DNA of 57,752 nucleotides. Source: Xanthobacteraceae bacterium. GTDB lineage: Bacteria; Pseudomonadota; Alphaproteobacteria; Rhizobiales; Xanthobacteraceae. The position numbers were made by a program, and so were the translations under genes. Of the stretch, positions 9,205 through 19,976 are shown piece by piece. The notes under the pieces are model-generated. The model made no database searches. It worked only from the letters and a program-made list of their open reading frames with translations, and was not told where the DNA came from. The first letter of the stretch is position 1; each line of letters begins with the position of its first letter. The stretch is from NCBI GenBank assembly GCA_031291475.1, contig JARLIY010000163.1:1-57752 (forward strand), read 5' to 3'.

Positions 9205-9863
9205 CGGCGTTCTCCGCGAAAGCGGTCGAGCGCGCCAACGTCGACCGTGTCGAAGCGCTCGCGGATGCGAAACAGGAAGATTCCGATCACGATGAAGGCG
9301 ATCAGGATCGAGAAGGCGACGCTGATCTCGACGACCAGCGGCATGCCCTTGGCCCCGGTCGCCGCCAGCACCAGCCCATTCTCGAGCGACATGAAGCCGA
9401 CCACCTGGCCGACCGCGTTGCGGCGCGTCACCATCATCAACAGCCCGAGCAGGACCACCGAGAGCGCGAAGGCGAGGTCCTCACGCGCCAGCGGATCGGC
9501 GCCGTGCGTCACCCGCAGCATGACCACCATGGCGAGCGCCACAAGGCCGATGCCGGCGAGCATCGCCGGACCGACGCCGACCACTTTCTCGATCTCGCGG
9601 TGGATACCGAGCCGCACGATGATCCGATGCAGCGCCACCGGAATGACGATCGCCTTGAAGATGAGCGCGATCGCGGCGGTGACGTAGAGGTGCGGCGCAT
9701 CCTGGACGAAGGCCTGCCAGGCGACCGAGGCCGCCAACGTCAGCGCATGCATCGCATAGACGTTGAGCAGGGAGTAAAGTCGGTCCTGATAGAGTTCGAG
9801 GAAGCTGATCAGCACCAGGAGGCCGGCCAGCAGATGGGCGATGTCGAAATCGATCCGACTCAT
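9201..9863 (-). CDS. hyfE: Hydrogenase-4 subunit E-like membrane protein (NuoK/NuoJ-like)
   Basis: About 220 residues and roughly seven hydrophobic helices. The start MSRIDFDIAHLLAG at 9863 was chosen because it overlaps the hyfC stop by one base (TGATG); the longer frame upstream is antisense-like noise inside hyfC. HyfE-type subunits combine features of NuoK (GFMSLENGLVLAA, with the membrane glutamate) and NuoJ, and form the lateral link between the pumping modules and the peripheral arm. Confidence 0.85.
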   Translation of the reverse strand: MSRIDFDIAHLLAGLLVLISFLELYQDRLYSLLNVYAMHALTLAASVAWQAFVQDAPHLYVTAAIALIFKAIVIPVALHRIIVRLGIHREIEKVVGVGPAMLAGIGLVALAMVVMLRVTHGADPLAREDLAFALSVVLLGLLMMVTRRNAVGQVVGFMSLENGLVLAATGAKGMPLVVEISVAFSILIAFIVIGIFLFRIRERFDTVDVGALDRFRGERR

Positions 9864-10819
9864 CAGAAGCTCCCCGACACGAAGCGCAGCAAAGTTGCCA
9901 ACAGGCCGAGCATCAGCGCGACGCCGAGAAATTCCGGCACGCGGAACACCCGCATCTTGGCGATCGAGGTCTCGAACAGCCCGAGCAGAAGACCGCCGAC
10001 GGCGAGCTTGCCGACATAGGCGGCGATGCCGAGCGCAAGCGTCGGCACCGCGGCGCCGGCCGCCTCGATCCCCCAGGGGGCGAACAGGCACGCGAGCAGC
10101 GAGACGTAGAGAATAAGCTTGAGCGACGAGGCGAGTTCTATTAGCGCCAGATGCCGGCCCGAATATTCCAGCACCATCGCCTCGTGCACCATGGTCAATT
10201 CCAGATGCGTCGCCGGATTGTCGACCGGAATGCGGCCGTTCTCGGCGATGGCCACCATGACCAGGCCGACGACGCCAAGGCCGAGCGAGACGCGCAAGCC
10301 CACTTGCGGCGAGGCCATGAACTCGGTCATCGTCGAAAGCTGCGTCGAACCGGCGATCAGCGCCAGCGTGAAAACGATCATGATCATCGCCGGCTCGGCA
10401 AGCGAGGCGATCATCACCTCGCGGCTCGAGCCGATGCCGCCGAAACTCGTGCCGACATCGAGGCCGGCAAGCGCCAGGAAAAAGCGGCTGCTGCCAAGGA
10501 GGGCGATGATGGCGATGAGGTCGGCCGACCAGGAAAACAAGAGCCCGGTGCGGAAGGTCGGCACCAGTGAAGCCGCTACCCAGGTGGCGGCGAAGACAAG
10601 ATAAGGGATGACGCGGAACAGCCACGAAGCCGATTGCGCCAGCACCACCTCCTTACGCGTGAGACGGAACAGATCGAGGTACGGCTGAATGAGCCGCGGT
10701 CCCTGCCGCCGCAACAAATGCGCCTTCACCTTGCGCACGAAACCGGTCAACAGCGGCGCCAGCGCCAGCACTAGCAGCATCTGCGCACCTTGAATCGCGA
10801 AGTCGCGGATCAGGACCAT
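9863..10819 (-). CDS. hyfC: Hydrogenase-4 subunit C / formate hydrogenlyase subunit 4-like membrane anchor (NuoH family)
   Basis: 318 residues with about eight hydrophobic helices. It carries NuoH-family loop motifs facing the cytoplasm (SREVMIASLAEPAMIM and ENGRIPVDNPATHLELTM followed by HEAMVLEYSG). NuoH-type subunits anchor the peripheral arm and carry the E-channel that links redox change to pumping. The ATG at 10819 overlaps the hyfB stop by ten bases; an in-frame extension beyond that point lies inside hyfB and is not used. Confidence 0.9.
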   Translation of the reverse strand: MVLIRDFAIQGAQMLLVLALAPLLTGFVRKVKAHLLRRQGPRLIQPYLDLFRLTRKEVVLAQSASWLFRVIPYLVFAATWVAASLVPTFRTGLLFSWSADLIAIIALLGSSRFFLALAGLDVGTSFGGIGSSREVMIASLAEPAMIMIVFTLALIAGSTQLSTMTEFMASPQVGLRVSLGLGVVGLVMVAIAENGRIPVDNPATHLELTMVHEAMVLEYSGRHLALIELASSLKLILYVSLLACLFAPWGIEAAGAAVPTLALGIAAYVGKLAVGGLLLGLFETSIAKMRVFRVPEFLGVALMLGLLATLLRFVSGSF

Positions 10820-12819
10820 ACGGCTAGCACCAGCAGTAAGATGACCAGCGCGCCAAACACCAGGCTCAGAAACTGCCGGATGGTGAGGAACTGAAGATGA
10901 TTGAGGCGATCGGCGGCGAACAAAACGCCGGCGACAACGGGCGCGTAGAGCCAGTCCCAGATTGGATCGGAAAGTTCCACGTCGAGCCGGGCCGGACGGG
11001 TGTCGCCGGGCGGCGGCATGAAGCTCCGCTCGCGGGCGTGAAACACCAGGGTGCCGAACACGCGCCGGATCGGCTGCGCAAAGCTCATGGCCGTGTATTG
11101 CGTCGCCGGGCTTGCGTCCGGATAGCCGCAATCCCAGGCCGGCGCGCGGCGCAAGCGGTTCGATGCGAAGCGATGGATGGCGGCGGCGGCAAGCGTGCCG
11201 GATATGGCGATGAAGGCGAAGACCAAAAGGCCGTCATAGGAGCTGCGGCTCGCGGCGATCGGCACGATCGAAAGCCATTGCCCGCCGATCTGCACCGGCA
11301 TGTGCTCGCCGATCAGCGCGGTCGAGACCGGCGCCAATGCGTCGATGAACAGGCCGGGTAGAATGCCGGCCAGCAAGCACAGCGCCGCCAGCAGCATCAT
11401 CGCGGCGAGCGAAAAGCGGTCGGTTTCGCTTGCAGTCTCGGCGGCGCGCGAACGCGGCCGTCCAAGAAACGTCACGCCATAGGCCTTGACGAAGCAGGCG
11501 GCGGCAAGCGCGGCCGAGAGCGCAAGCAAGGCGCCGACCGCCGGCACCAGCAGCTTCAGCCCCCACGATGGCAATTGCGGACTGAGCAGGATGGCCTGGA
11601 ATGTCAGCCATTCGGACACGAAACCGTTGAGCGGCGGCAGCGCCGAGATCGCCGCGCATCCGACCAGGAACACGAAGGCGGTTTGCGGCATGCGGTGGAT
11701 CAGGCCGCCGAGGCGTTCCATATCGCGTTGACCGGTCGCGGTCAGCACGGCGCCGGCGCCGAAGAACAACAGGCTCTTGAACAGCGAATGGTTGAACACG
11801 TGCAAGAGCGCGGCGGTGAGCGCCAGCGCCGCCGCGAACAACATGCCATAGGCCTTGAAGGCGAGCGCGAGCCCGAGCCCGATAAAGATGATCCCGATAT
11901 TCTCCACAGTGTGATAGGCGAGCAGCCGCTTGAGATCGTGCTGCATGAGCGCATAGAGGACGCCCATGACCGCGGTGGTGCCGCCGATGGCGAGTACCAC
12001 GATGCTCCACCACCAGACGGGAGCGCCGGCGAGATCGAAAGCGATGCGGACGAAGCCGTAGACCGCGACCTTGGTCATGACCCCGCTCATCAGCGCCGAG
12101 ACGTGGCTCGGCGCGGCCGGATGCGCGAGCGGCAGCCATACGTGCAACGGCACGATCCCGGCTTTCGATCCGGCGCCGATCAGCGCGAGGACAAGCGCCA
12201 GCACTCCCACCAGCGCGGAGGGATGCGCCGCGCGCATCTGCGCGAATGTATAAAGGCCGTCCGGCCCGGCCAGCAGGCCGAAGCCGAGCAGCAACGCGAG
12301 CGTGCCGAAGCTCGCCATAACCAGGTAGACGTAGCCGGCGCGCACATTGTCGGGCACGCGATGGTGCGACATCACCAGCGCCCACGAGGTGAGCGACATG
12401 AATTCCCAGGAGACGAGGAAGGTGAAGGCGTCGTCGGCGAGCACCACGAGCGTCATGCCGGCGAGGAAGGCGGGATAGAACGGCAGCACGCGCTGCGGCT
12501 CGTCTTCGTGCTCGCCATAACCCAGCGCGAACAGGCTGGCGGTCGCAGCGCCGAGATCGACCACGACGAGGAAAAAGGCCGACAGCGCATCGAGACGGAA
12601 ATGCGCCCCGAGCCACGGCACGCCGAGCGGCAGCGCCAGCCGCCAAGGTTGCTCCAGGCCGAGAAGCTGCACCGAAGCGGCGATGAGGGAAATCGCCGTA
12701 ACGATCATGCTCGCGCCATAGACGAGGCGCGTCGCTGCGGGCGAGCGGCCGATCACGACGGCGAACACGCCGAGCGCGAGGAGAACCGCAGCGCAGGCGA
12801 GCGCGACCGTCAGCGTCAC
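10810..12819 (-). CDS. hyfB: Hydrogenase-4 subunit B-like proton-pumping membrane subunit (NuoL family)
   Basis: 669 residues, the largest antiporter-like subunit. It has the channel glutamate (SWEFMSLTSWALV), the lysine in GAGSKAGIVPLHVWLPLAHP and the continuation SHVSALMSGVMTKVAVYGF, as in active NuoL/MrpA-type pumps. The C-terminal ~150 residues (after YDGLLVFAFI) include a soluble segment with YDCGY-like WDCGYP. It is the first structural gene of the complex. Its start overlaps the stop of the upstream XRE regulator by four bases, tying regulator and complex together. Confidence 0.92.
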   Translation of the reverse strand: MTLTVALACAAVLLALGVFAVVIGRSPAATRLVYGASMIVTAISLIAASVQLLGLEQPWRLALPLGVPWLGAHFRLDALSAFFLVVVDLGAATASLFALGYGEHEDEPQRVLPFYPAFLAGMTLVVLADDAFTFLVSWEFMSLTSWALVMSHHRVPDNVRAGYVYLVMASFGTLALLLGFGLLAGPDGLYTFAQMRAAHPSALVGVLALVLALIGAGSKAGIVPLHVWLPLAHPAAPSHVSALMSGVMTKVAVYGFVRIAFDLAGAPVWWWSIVVLAIGGTTAVMGVLYALMQHDLKRLLAYHTVENIGIIFIGLGLALAFKAYGMLFAAALALTAALLHVFNHSLFKSLLFFGAGAVLTATGQRDMERLGGLIHRMPQTAFVFLVGCAAISALPPLNGFVSEWLTFQAILLSPQLPSWGLKLLVPAVGALLALSAALAAACFVKAYGVTFLGRPRSRAAETASETDRFSLAAMMLLAALCLLAGILPGLFIDALAPVSTALIGEHMPVQIGGQWLSIVPIAASRSSYDGLLVFAFIAISGTLAAAAIHRFASNRLRRAPAWDCGYPDASPATQYTAMSFAQPIRRVFGTLVFHARERSFMPPPGDTRPARLDVELSDPIWDWLYAPVVAGVLFAADRLNHLQFLTIRQFLSLVFGALVILLLVLAVWS

Positions 12820-13070
12820 GCGGTCCCCCTCTTGAGCCGCACGCCCCGGCCGCCGGTTTCGCTGGCGGTATTGTCGGAAATGAGCGCGATACCGAGCGCA
12901 TCGAGCGCGGCGACAAGTTTCATCAGCGAATCGACATTGCCGCGGATGACGCTGTCGCTCGCTTCCATGCGCTGGATGGTCGGCAGCGACAGTCCTGCCG
13001 CTTCGGCGAGCGTGCGTTGGTCGATGCCGAGAAGCGCGCGCGAAGCCCTAAGCTGGCCGGATGTGATCAT
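12816..13070 (-). CDS. XRE-family helix-turn-helix regulator at the head of the hyf-like operon
   Basis: 84 residues from the ATG at 13070. A complete HTH_3 domain fills most of the protein (RASRALLGIDQRTLAEAAGL then SLPTIQRMEASDSVIRGN). Longer starts exist at 13091 and 13136, but relatives of this short family usually begin just before the xQLRASRxLL helix, and the longer starts run into the palindrome at 13089-13116. No strong Shine-Dalgarno is visible, so a leaderless message is possible. The gene overlaps hyfB by ATGA and so is probably the operon's own autoregulator. The ligand or signal is unknown. Confidence 0.85.
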   Translation of the reverse strand: MITSGQLRASRALLGIDQRTLAEAAGLSLPTIQRMEASDSVIRGNVDSLMKLVAALDALGIALISDNTASETGGRGVRLKRGTA

Positions 13071-13088
13071 AGAGGCGAAGAAATGATG

Positions 13089-13116
13089 CATTAAACATGC
13101 TTTGTCATGTTTAATG
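13089..13116. promoter_or_regulatory. Perfect inverted repeat, probable operator of the XRE regulator
   Basis: CATTAAACATG (13089-13099) and CATGTTTAATG (13106-13116) are exact reverse complements separated by CTTTGT. The repeat is AT-rich in a GC-rich setting and lies 19 bases before the chosen regulator start, where the operon promoter is expected. This is the classic layout for an autoregulating XRE repressor. Binding is inferred, not shown. Confidence 0.7.
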
Positions 13117-13189
13117 ATTCGAGGCGGCTCGGGCAATCATTATTTCTGCGGGGGCGAGCCCGTCAGAAAGGCGAAAGCCGAAAGGAACT

Positions 13190-14146
13190 CTAAGTCAGCA
13201 CGCGCACCGGCTTTCCGTCGAGGAAGGCGCGGACGTCGTCCACCATGCCGGTAAAGAATGCCCGATAGTTCTGCTCGGCGACGTAGCCGAGATGCGGCGT
13301 GAGCACGACGTTGTCAAGCTTGCGGAAGGGATGTGCCACCGGCAGCGGTTCGATGTCGAACACGTCGAGGCCGGCGCCAGCGATCCGCTTGTCGCGCAAG
13401 GCCGCAAGCAGCGCCGCTTCATCGACGATCGGGCCGCGCGAAGTATTGATGAGGTTAGCGCTCTTCTTCATCAGGCCGAGCTCGCGCGCGCCGACGAGGC
13501 CGCGCGTGCGCTCCGACAGTTGCAGGTGGACGGAAAGAAAATCGGCCTGGCGGAATAGGTCGTCGCGGCTCACATATTGGGCGCCGGCCTCCCGGCAATT
13601 TTCCGCCGTCAGGTTCTGGCTCCAGGCGATGACGTTCATCTTGAAAGCATGGCCGATCTCGGCCATGCGCGTGCCGAGCTTGCCGAGGCCGAGGACGGCG
13701 AGCGTCAGGCCTTCGAGATCGAGCCCAATCGTGGTCTGCCAGAGCGCGCCGGACTTGAGCCGCGCATTCTCGTAACCGATGTGGCGGGCGAGTTCGAGCA
13801 TCAACCCGGTGGCGATGGCGGCGGTCGCATTGCCGACGGCGGGCGTGCCGCAAACGACGACGCCGCGCGCCTTGGCGGCTTCAAGATCGATCGAGGCGTT
13901 GCGCATTCCCGTGGTGATCAGGAGCTTCAGTTTCGGCAACTTTTCGATCACCGTGCGCGGGAAGGCCGTGCGCTCGCGCATGGCGCAGACGATGGCAAAG
14001 TCTTTGAGCGCCGCAACGACATTGTCGGCGCCGCCGAGATGGGCGTTGAACATCTCGATTTCGATATCGCGTTTGACCTTCGACCAGTCGGCGAAAGTAA
14101 GCGCGACGTTCTGGTAATCATCGAGAATGGCGCAGCGAAGCGGCAT
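13190..14146 (-). CDS. D-2-hydroxyacid dehydrogenase family protein
   Basis: 318 residues in the two-domain formate/D-lactate dehydrogenase fold. The NAD-binding glycine loop is VLGLGKLGTRMAE (about 151-163). The catalytic set is present: Arg237 in INTSRGPIVDE, Glu266 in DVFDIEPLP and His285 in LTPHLGYV. It should reduce a 2-keto acid, or oxidise the D-hydroxy acid, with NAD(P)H; the substrate is not readable. The ATG at 14146 begins at a typical N-terminal strand (MPLRCAILDDYQN); the longer frame runs into the intergenic repeat at 14157-14277. It is transcribed alone. Confidence 0.88.
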   Translation of the reverse strand: MPLRCAILDDYQNVALTFADWSKVKRDIEIEMFNAHLGGADNVVAALKDFAIVCAMRERTAFPRTVIEKLPKLKLLITTGMRNASIDLEAAKARGVVVCGTPAVGNATAAIATGLMLELARHIGYENARLKSGALWQTTIGLDLEGLTLAVLGLGKLGTRMAEIGHAFKMNVIAWSQNLTAENCREAGAQYVSRDDLFRQADFLSVHLQLSERTRGLVGARELGLMKKSANLINTSRGPIVDEAALLAALRDKRIAGAGLDVFDIEPLPVAHPFRKLDNVVLTPHLGYVAEQNYRAFFTGMVDDVRAFLDGKPVRVLT

Positions 14147-14156
14147 GTTTCCCTCA

Positions 14157-14277
14157 CCGTCATTCCAGGGCGCCGCCAAAAGCGGCGAACCCGGTCTATA
14201 ACCCCTGTCGGTTACTGTCCTGCACCGACTGTGGCTATGGATTCCGGGCTCGCGCGGAGCGCGCCCCGGAATGACGG
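14157..14277. repeat. Intergenic palindromic repeat with GTCATTCC/GGAATGAC ends
   Basis: CCGTCATTCC at 14157-14166 is the exact reverse complement of GGAATGACGG at 14268-14277. The interior carries a second partly palindromic block (ATGGATTCCGGGCTCGC then GCGCGCCCCGG). A related element lies at 32402-32500. From memory such elements are widespread in intergenic DNA of Bradyrhizobium and relatives. It is non-coding and probably forms a long hairpin in transcripts. Confidence 0.75.
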
Positions 14278-14285
14278 ATGAGTTG

Positions 14286-14486
14286 CTAGGCGTGCGCCTT
14301 GGCGATCTCGCGGAGCGCCGGGGCCTGCCCGGCGCCGGCCGGCGCGGCGGAAGCGACGCCCGCGCGTTTGGCATGACACTTCGGGCCGGGTCCACGCATG
14401 TAGTGCAGCTCCGGCCGGTAGGAATCGAACGCATGGGTAAAAGTCCGCAGCAGCTCACGAACGGTTTTGGTCAGGTTATGGCGCAT
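14286..14486 (-). CDS. Small hypothetical protein
   Basis: 66 residues from an ATG preceded by GGAG at a usable distance. The N-terminal half (MRHNLTKTVRELLRTFTHAF) can form an amphipathic helix; the second half is Ala/Pro/Gly rich. I do not recognise a domain. The gene is not clearly linked to a neighbour: the dehydrogenase start lies 140 bases downstream beyond a repeat. The coding call rests on the ribosome site and on an amino-acid pattern that looks protein-like, so it is tentative. Confidence 0.4.
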   Translation of the reverse strand: MRHNLTKTVRELLRTFTHAFDSYRPELHYMRGPGPKCHAKRAGVASAAPAGAGQAPALREIAKAHA

Positions 14487-14664
14487 GATGCGCTCCGGGG
14501 CCGGTCTGCCGGGCCGCATCCCTTGAGCCGGCGTGATCACACGCCGGAGCGAAACAGCGCGGCTTTGCTGCTAAGTTTCAGCGAAAAATCATTAAAAATT
14601 GGTGCGAAATTGCCGCGCAAGCGACTTTGTCGCGCCGCCCGGATGGCCGGAATGCGATCAGACT

Positions 14665-16072
14665 TTATGAAGCCTTACGGGTTTCGCGAAAAGTCGCGAT
14701 ATTCGCCGCGGCTCCTTTACGCGCCGTGACCAGCAGCGGCATGCCGCCAGCGGGACGCAACGTCACGCGCGCCACCGGCCGCGGCTTGTGGCCGGCGAGC
14801 GCCCGAAAATGGAAGGCGCGAACCATGGTCGCCAGGATCACCGCCGTCTCGGTGGTGGCAAAACTCGCCCCGATGCAAATGCGCGGGCCGCCGCCGAACG
14901 GCAGATACGCATAGCGCGAGCGTTTCTTGACCTGCTCGGCGGTGAAGCGATCGGGATCGAAAGCGGTCGGATTCTCCCACAGGCGTACGTTCCGGTGCAA
15001 CGCGAACACCGGAATATGGATACGGGTGCGGGTGCCGAGGCGTTCGCCGCCCAGCGTCATCGGCGCGCTCGGCAGGCGTCCGATGCCCGGCGCCGGTGGG
15101 AAGAGCCGCATCGCTTCGTTGATGACCTGGCGGCAATAGGTCAGTCCGTCGACATGCGCGGCGGCAATCGGCGCATCGCCGGCGAGCGCCGTGACTTCGT
15201 CATAGACGCGCTGCTGCGCGGACTGGTCTTTCGCCAAGAGCCAGAGCGTCCAGGTCAGCGCGACGGCCGTGGTCTCGTGGCCGGCCGTGATGAGGGTCAG
15301 GAGGTTATTCACCACCTCCGCGTCGCTCATGCTGCGTTCGGTTTCGGCATCGCGCGCGCCGAGCAGCAAGTCGAGGAGGTCGGGCTCGGCCGACGGCTTG
15401 GCGCGCCGCGATCAGGCGGCGCATGTCGCGATGCAGGAAATCGCGTTCGGCCATGGCGCGCTTGCGGCTCGGAAAGGGCATCCATTCGGGAATGGCAAAC
15501 ATGGTGTAGATGAGGTGCCAGGGAATGGTTTCGAAACTGACGGTGAAGGCATCGCTGTAGCGCTCTGCGTCGAGGCTCGCCGAGCCGCCGAGCATGGCTT
15601 CAACGATGATGTCGAACGTGGTGCGCGTCATCGCCGCCGCAGCGTCGACCGGCGCGCCTTCGGCGGCGGAACGCCAGCGTTGCACCTGGCGTTGCGCCAT
15701 CGCCGCGAAGACTGGCACGAAGGAGAGAATGGTCTCGTGCCGGAAGATCGGCGCCACGGCGCGGCGCTGCCAGCGCCACTCGGCGCCTTCGGCGACGAAG
15801 ATGGAATTGTCGCCGACGGTGGGCCTGAACGGCCGCCGCGTCGCCGGATCGCGCAGGAAGGCGTCAGCTTTCTCGACCAGGATTTCCCCGATGACGTCGG
15901 GGTCGCAGACCACCAGTACATCGGAATAGCTGGTGCGAATGCGGGTGATGCCCTGCTCGTAAGCGGAGCGTGGGATCGTCTCGATGTAGTTGCGCCAGAG
16001 CGCCGGTAATCCGCGCAGACCGAGTGGCTTTGGCGGCGGCTCGAAGGGTACGAAATCCGGGTCCGCGAGCAT
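14665..16072 (-). pseudogene. Cytochrome P450 broken by a single frameshift
   Basis: Two adjoining minus-strand frames together make one P450. The first (16072 down to about 15400) encodes the N-terminal part, with the helix-C WRWQRR pattern and helices to RDMRRLIAAR. The second frame (from about 15400 to 14665) resumes with LLGARDAETE and has the I-helix AGHETT, the K-helix EAMR (ExxR) and the haem loop FGGGPRICIGASFA with its cysteine. The two frames differ by one base near 15400, in a GC-repetitive stretch (GGCGCGCC). All functional motifs survive, so this is a recent mutation, a sequencing error or a programmed slip. If repaired the protein would be about 468 residues. Substrate unknown. 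Confidence 0.85.
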
Positions 16073-16192
16073 CGGATTGACCTGTTGGCGCGCTTGCCCT
16101 TTACCTACCCGATCGTTACATCACCGGCAAATTCCCGACATCGGCGCAGCGCGCCCAACCGGCGAAGGCAGGGCGTTTAGCCCGCAGCAAAA

Positions 16193-17845
<1,653 letters not shown>

Positions 17846-18087
17846 CGGTGCGAGCGCGCGGCGACGAAGCGGCACCCTTTCGTAACTTTCCGACCCGGAT
17901 TTCGTTGCACGTCGCCGCCGCGTCGCTATGATCGCAGCCAGTCGATATGATTCGCGCGGCTTACATTTCCTGCGATCCATCCATATATAAGGAGCGCTAG
18001 CTTCACGGATTGAGTGAATATCCGTTTTAAGCAAAGACCAGCGTGACCGCGCCAGCCGCGCCGTCACACCGAAAAAGGAGACCAAAG

Positions 18088-18315
18088 TTGCCGACTAAAT
18101 CCAGCGAGGCCCGCTCGAGCGATGTGCGGGCGCGGGCTGAGGCGAGTTTCAGGAAGGAAGAGCGTGCCAAGGACGGCGCCAAGGCGATGATGGAGTATCA
18201 AGCCAACGGCAAGGCTCTGCGCGAAAAAACCGAGCGATTGAAGGCGCTCCGTTTGGCGAAAGAGGCCGCCGACAAGGCGGCAAAACCCGCCGGCAAAGCC
18301 GCGCCGGCCAAATAA
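18088..18315 (+). CDS. Small basic Ala/Lys-rich protein, unknown function
   Basis: 75 residues from a TTG at 18088 that has AAGGAG seven bases upstream; the in-frame ATG at 18043 lacks such a site. The protein is nearly all charged helix (EASFRKEERAKDGAKAMMEY, TERLKALRLAKEAADKAAK), suggesting a coiled or nucleic-acid-associated helix with a Lys/Pro/Ala tail. I recall similar short proteins in Bradyrhizobium and relatives, annotated as hypothetical. No function can be assigned. Confidence 0.75.
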   Translation: MPTKSSEARSSDVRARAEASFRKEERAKDGAKAMMEYQANGKALREKTERLKALRLAKEAADKAAKPAGKAAPAK

Positions 18316-18545
18316 AAGGCCTTGAAACGACCACATCTGTGGCCCATATTAATATCGAAGCCTGATTTGGCTTGCAGCGAGCCGCGTGTACGGACACCGG
18401 CATAACGGCTTCCGGCTCGCATTTCCCTTTCCATCGACAGCCCAGATCGCGCGGGGTGTCACCCTTACCCGCAACGCAGGCTCGGCGCTTTCGCGCCCGG
18501 CGCCGCAAAAGCGCACCTGCCGATGCGATACAGAAAGCTCTCTGA
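18316..18545 (+). other. Long untranslated leader before the DEAD-box helicase
   Basis: 230 bases without a convincing gene. GCGAGCCG (18377-18384) pairs with CGGCTCGC (18413-18420), with CCG/CGG pairs inside the loop, so the transcript can fold. RNA helicase genes often have structured cold-inducible leaders, but nothing here proves that. A 62-codon open stretch beginning at 18386 has no ribosome site and no protein-like pattern. Confidence 0.35.
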
Positions 18546-19976
18546 TTGACCTATTTTCACGACTTCAGACTTAACGACGCAATCACGCGTTCTCTTACCG
18601 AAGAAAAATACCTCACTCCTACCCCCATCCAGGCGCAGACAATTCCGATCGTCATGTCGGGCCGCGACGTGATCGGGATCGCGCAAACCGGTACCGGCAA
18701 GACCGCAGCCTTCGCGCTACCCATCCTGCATTATCTCGCCGCCAACCCGCGTCCGCCGGTGCGCAAGAGTTGCCGCGTCCTGGTGCTCAGTCCGACGCGC
18801 GAATTGTCCGGCCAAATCCTCGACAGTTTCCGCACTTACGGTCGTCACCTGCACATCAGGGCCGCGCTGACGATCGGCGGCGTGCCGATGGGCGCCCAGG
18901 TGCGTGCGCTCCTTAACGGCCTCGATGTCCTCGTCGCCACGCCGGGCCGGCTCATCGATCTCGTGCAGAGCAATGCGCTGCGTTTGGGCGATGTCGAATG
19001 CCTCGTTCTCGACGAAGCCGACCGGATGCTAGACATGGGCTTCATTCACGACATCCGCAAAATCGTCGCCAAACTTCCGGCCAAGCGCCAGACTTTGATG
19101 TTTTCGGCGACCATGCCGCGGGCTATCGCCGAGCTCGCCGCGCAGATGCTGCGCGATCCGGTGAAGGTGGCGGTGACGCCGGAAGCCGCGACGGTCGATC
19201 GAGTCGAGCAGCGCATGATCCGTGTCGATCGCGGCGCAAAGCCGTCGGTATTGATCGACGTGCTGCAAAGCGAGACGGTCGATCGCGCCTTGATCTTCAC
19301 GCGCACCAAGCATGGCGCAGACAAAGTGGCCCGCAACCTCGCGCGCGCCGGCATCGCCGCCGAGGCGATCCACGGCAACAAATCGCAAAATCAGCGGGAA
19401 CGCGTGCTCGCCGCTTTCCGCAAAGGCGAAGTGCGGACGCTCGTCGCCACCGATATCGCGGCGCGCGGGATCGACGTCGACGGCATCAGCCATGTGGTGA
19501 ATTTCGACGTGCCCAACGTGCCGGAAACCTACGTGCATCGCATCGGCCGCACGGCGCGGGCAGGCGCCGAAGGCGTCGCGATCTCGCTGTGCGATGGCGA
19601 GGAAATGCCGTTCGTGCGCGATATCGAGAAACTCATCCGCATGTCCATCCCGGTCAGCGACCGCCGTTCGCATCCTTCGCGCTCCGAGCCGCCTGCAGCG
19701 AATGGTGCAGCCACCCGTTCCGCAAACGCCAACCCGCACAAGCGCGGCAAACCGCGTCGGGGCGACCAGTCTCGTCGCGATCGGCATCACGAGCAGGCGG
19801 TGCGGCATCACGAGCCGGCGGTGCGGCATCGCGAGCAGCCGGTTCGGCAGCACGAGCAGGCGGCGGAAACCGGCGGCGCAATCGCTTCGGTCGCTTTCCT
19901 GCAGCGGCCTTCGCCGTCTAGGCTCAAGGCCGACCAGCGCGGGCCGCGCTGGACAAGTCATTCAAAGAGGTCATGA
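18546..19976 (+). CDS. DEAD-box ATP-dependent RNA helicase, RhlE type
   Basis: 476 residues from a TTG start; no ATG gives a complete Q motif. All helicase motifs are present: [11 protein letters not shown] (Q), AQTGTGKT (I), PTRELSGQ (Ia), VLDEADRML (II), SAT (III), IFTRTKHG (IV), [11 protein letters not shown] (V) and [10 protein letters not shown] (VI). After ~residue 375 comes a basic tail containing four copies of an Arg/His/Glu/Gln heptapeptide. It overlaps the following IF-1 paralogue by four bases, implying a shared role in RNA structure and translation, perhaps in the cold. Confidence 0.92.
   Translation: MTYFHDFRLNDAITRSLTEEKYLTPTPIQAQTIPIVMSGRDVIGIAQTGTGKTAAFALPILHYLAANPRPPVRKSCRVLVLSPTRELSGQILDSFRTYGRHLHIRAALTIGGVPMGAQVRALLNGLDVLVATPGRLIDLVQSNALRLGDVECLVLDEADRMLDMGFIHDIRKIVAKLPAKRQTLMFSATMPRAIAELAAQMLRDPVKVAVTPEAATVDRVEQRMIRVDRGAKPSVLIDVLQSETVDRALIFTRTKHGADKVARNLARAGIAAEAIHGNKSQNQRERVLAAFRKGEVRTLVATDIAARGIDVDGISHVVNFDVPNVPETYVHRIGRTARAGAEGVAISLCDGEEMPFVRDIEKLIRMSIPVSDRRSHPSRSEPPAANGAATRSANANPHKRGKPRRGDQSRRDRHHEQAVRHHEPAVRHREQPVRQHEQAAETGGAIASVAFLQRPSPSRLKADQRGPRWTSHSKRS
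19782..19865 (+). repeat. Four tandem 21-bp repeats in the helicase tail
   Basis: Four in-frame 21-base units encode [21 protein letters not shown] and RQHEQAA (residues ~413-440). The unit length is a multiple of three, so copy number can vary without breaking the frame. The repeats extend a positively charged, probably RNA-binding, disordered tail. Confidence 0.8.

Noticed and set aside
11575..13086. 503-codon plus-strand open frame over hyfB
   Set aside because: Low-complexity antisense of HyfB; no ribosome site.
14665..16072. Two separate P450-like genes
   Set aside because: Each half lacks essential parts and together they make one normal P450.
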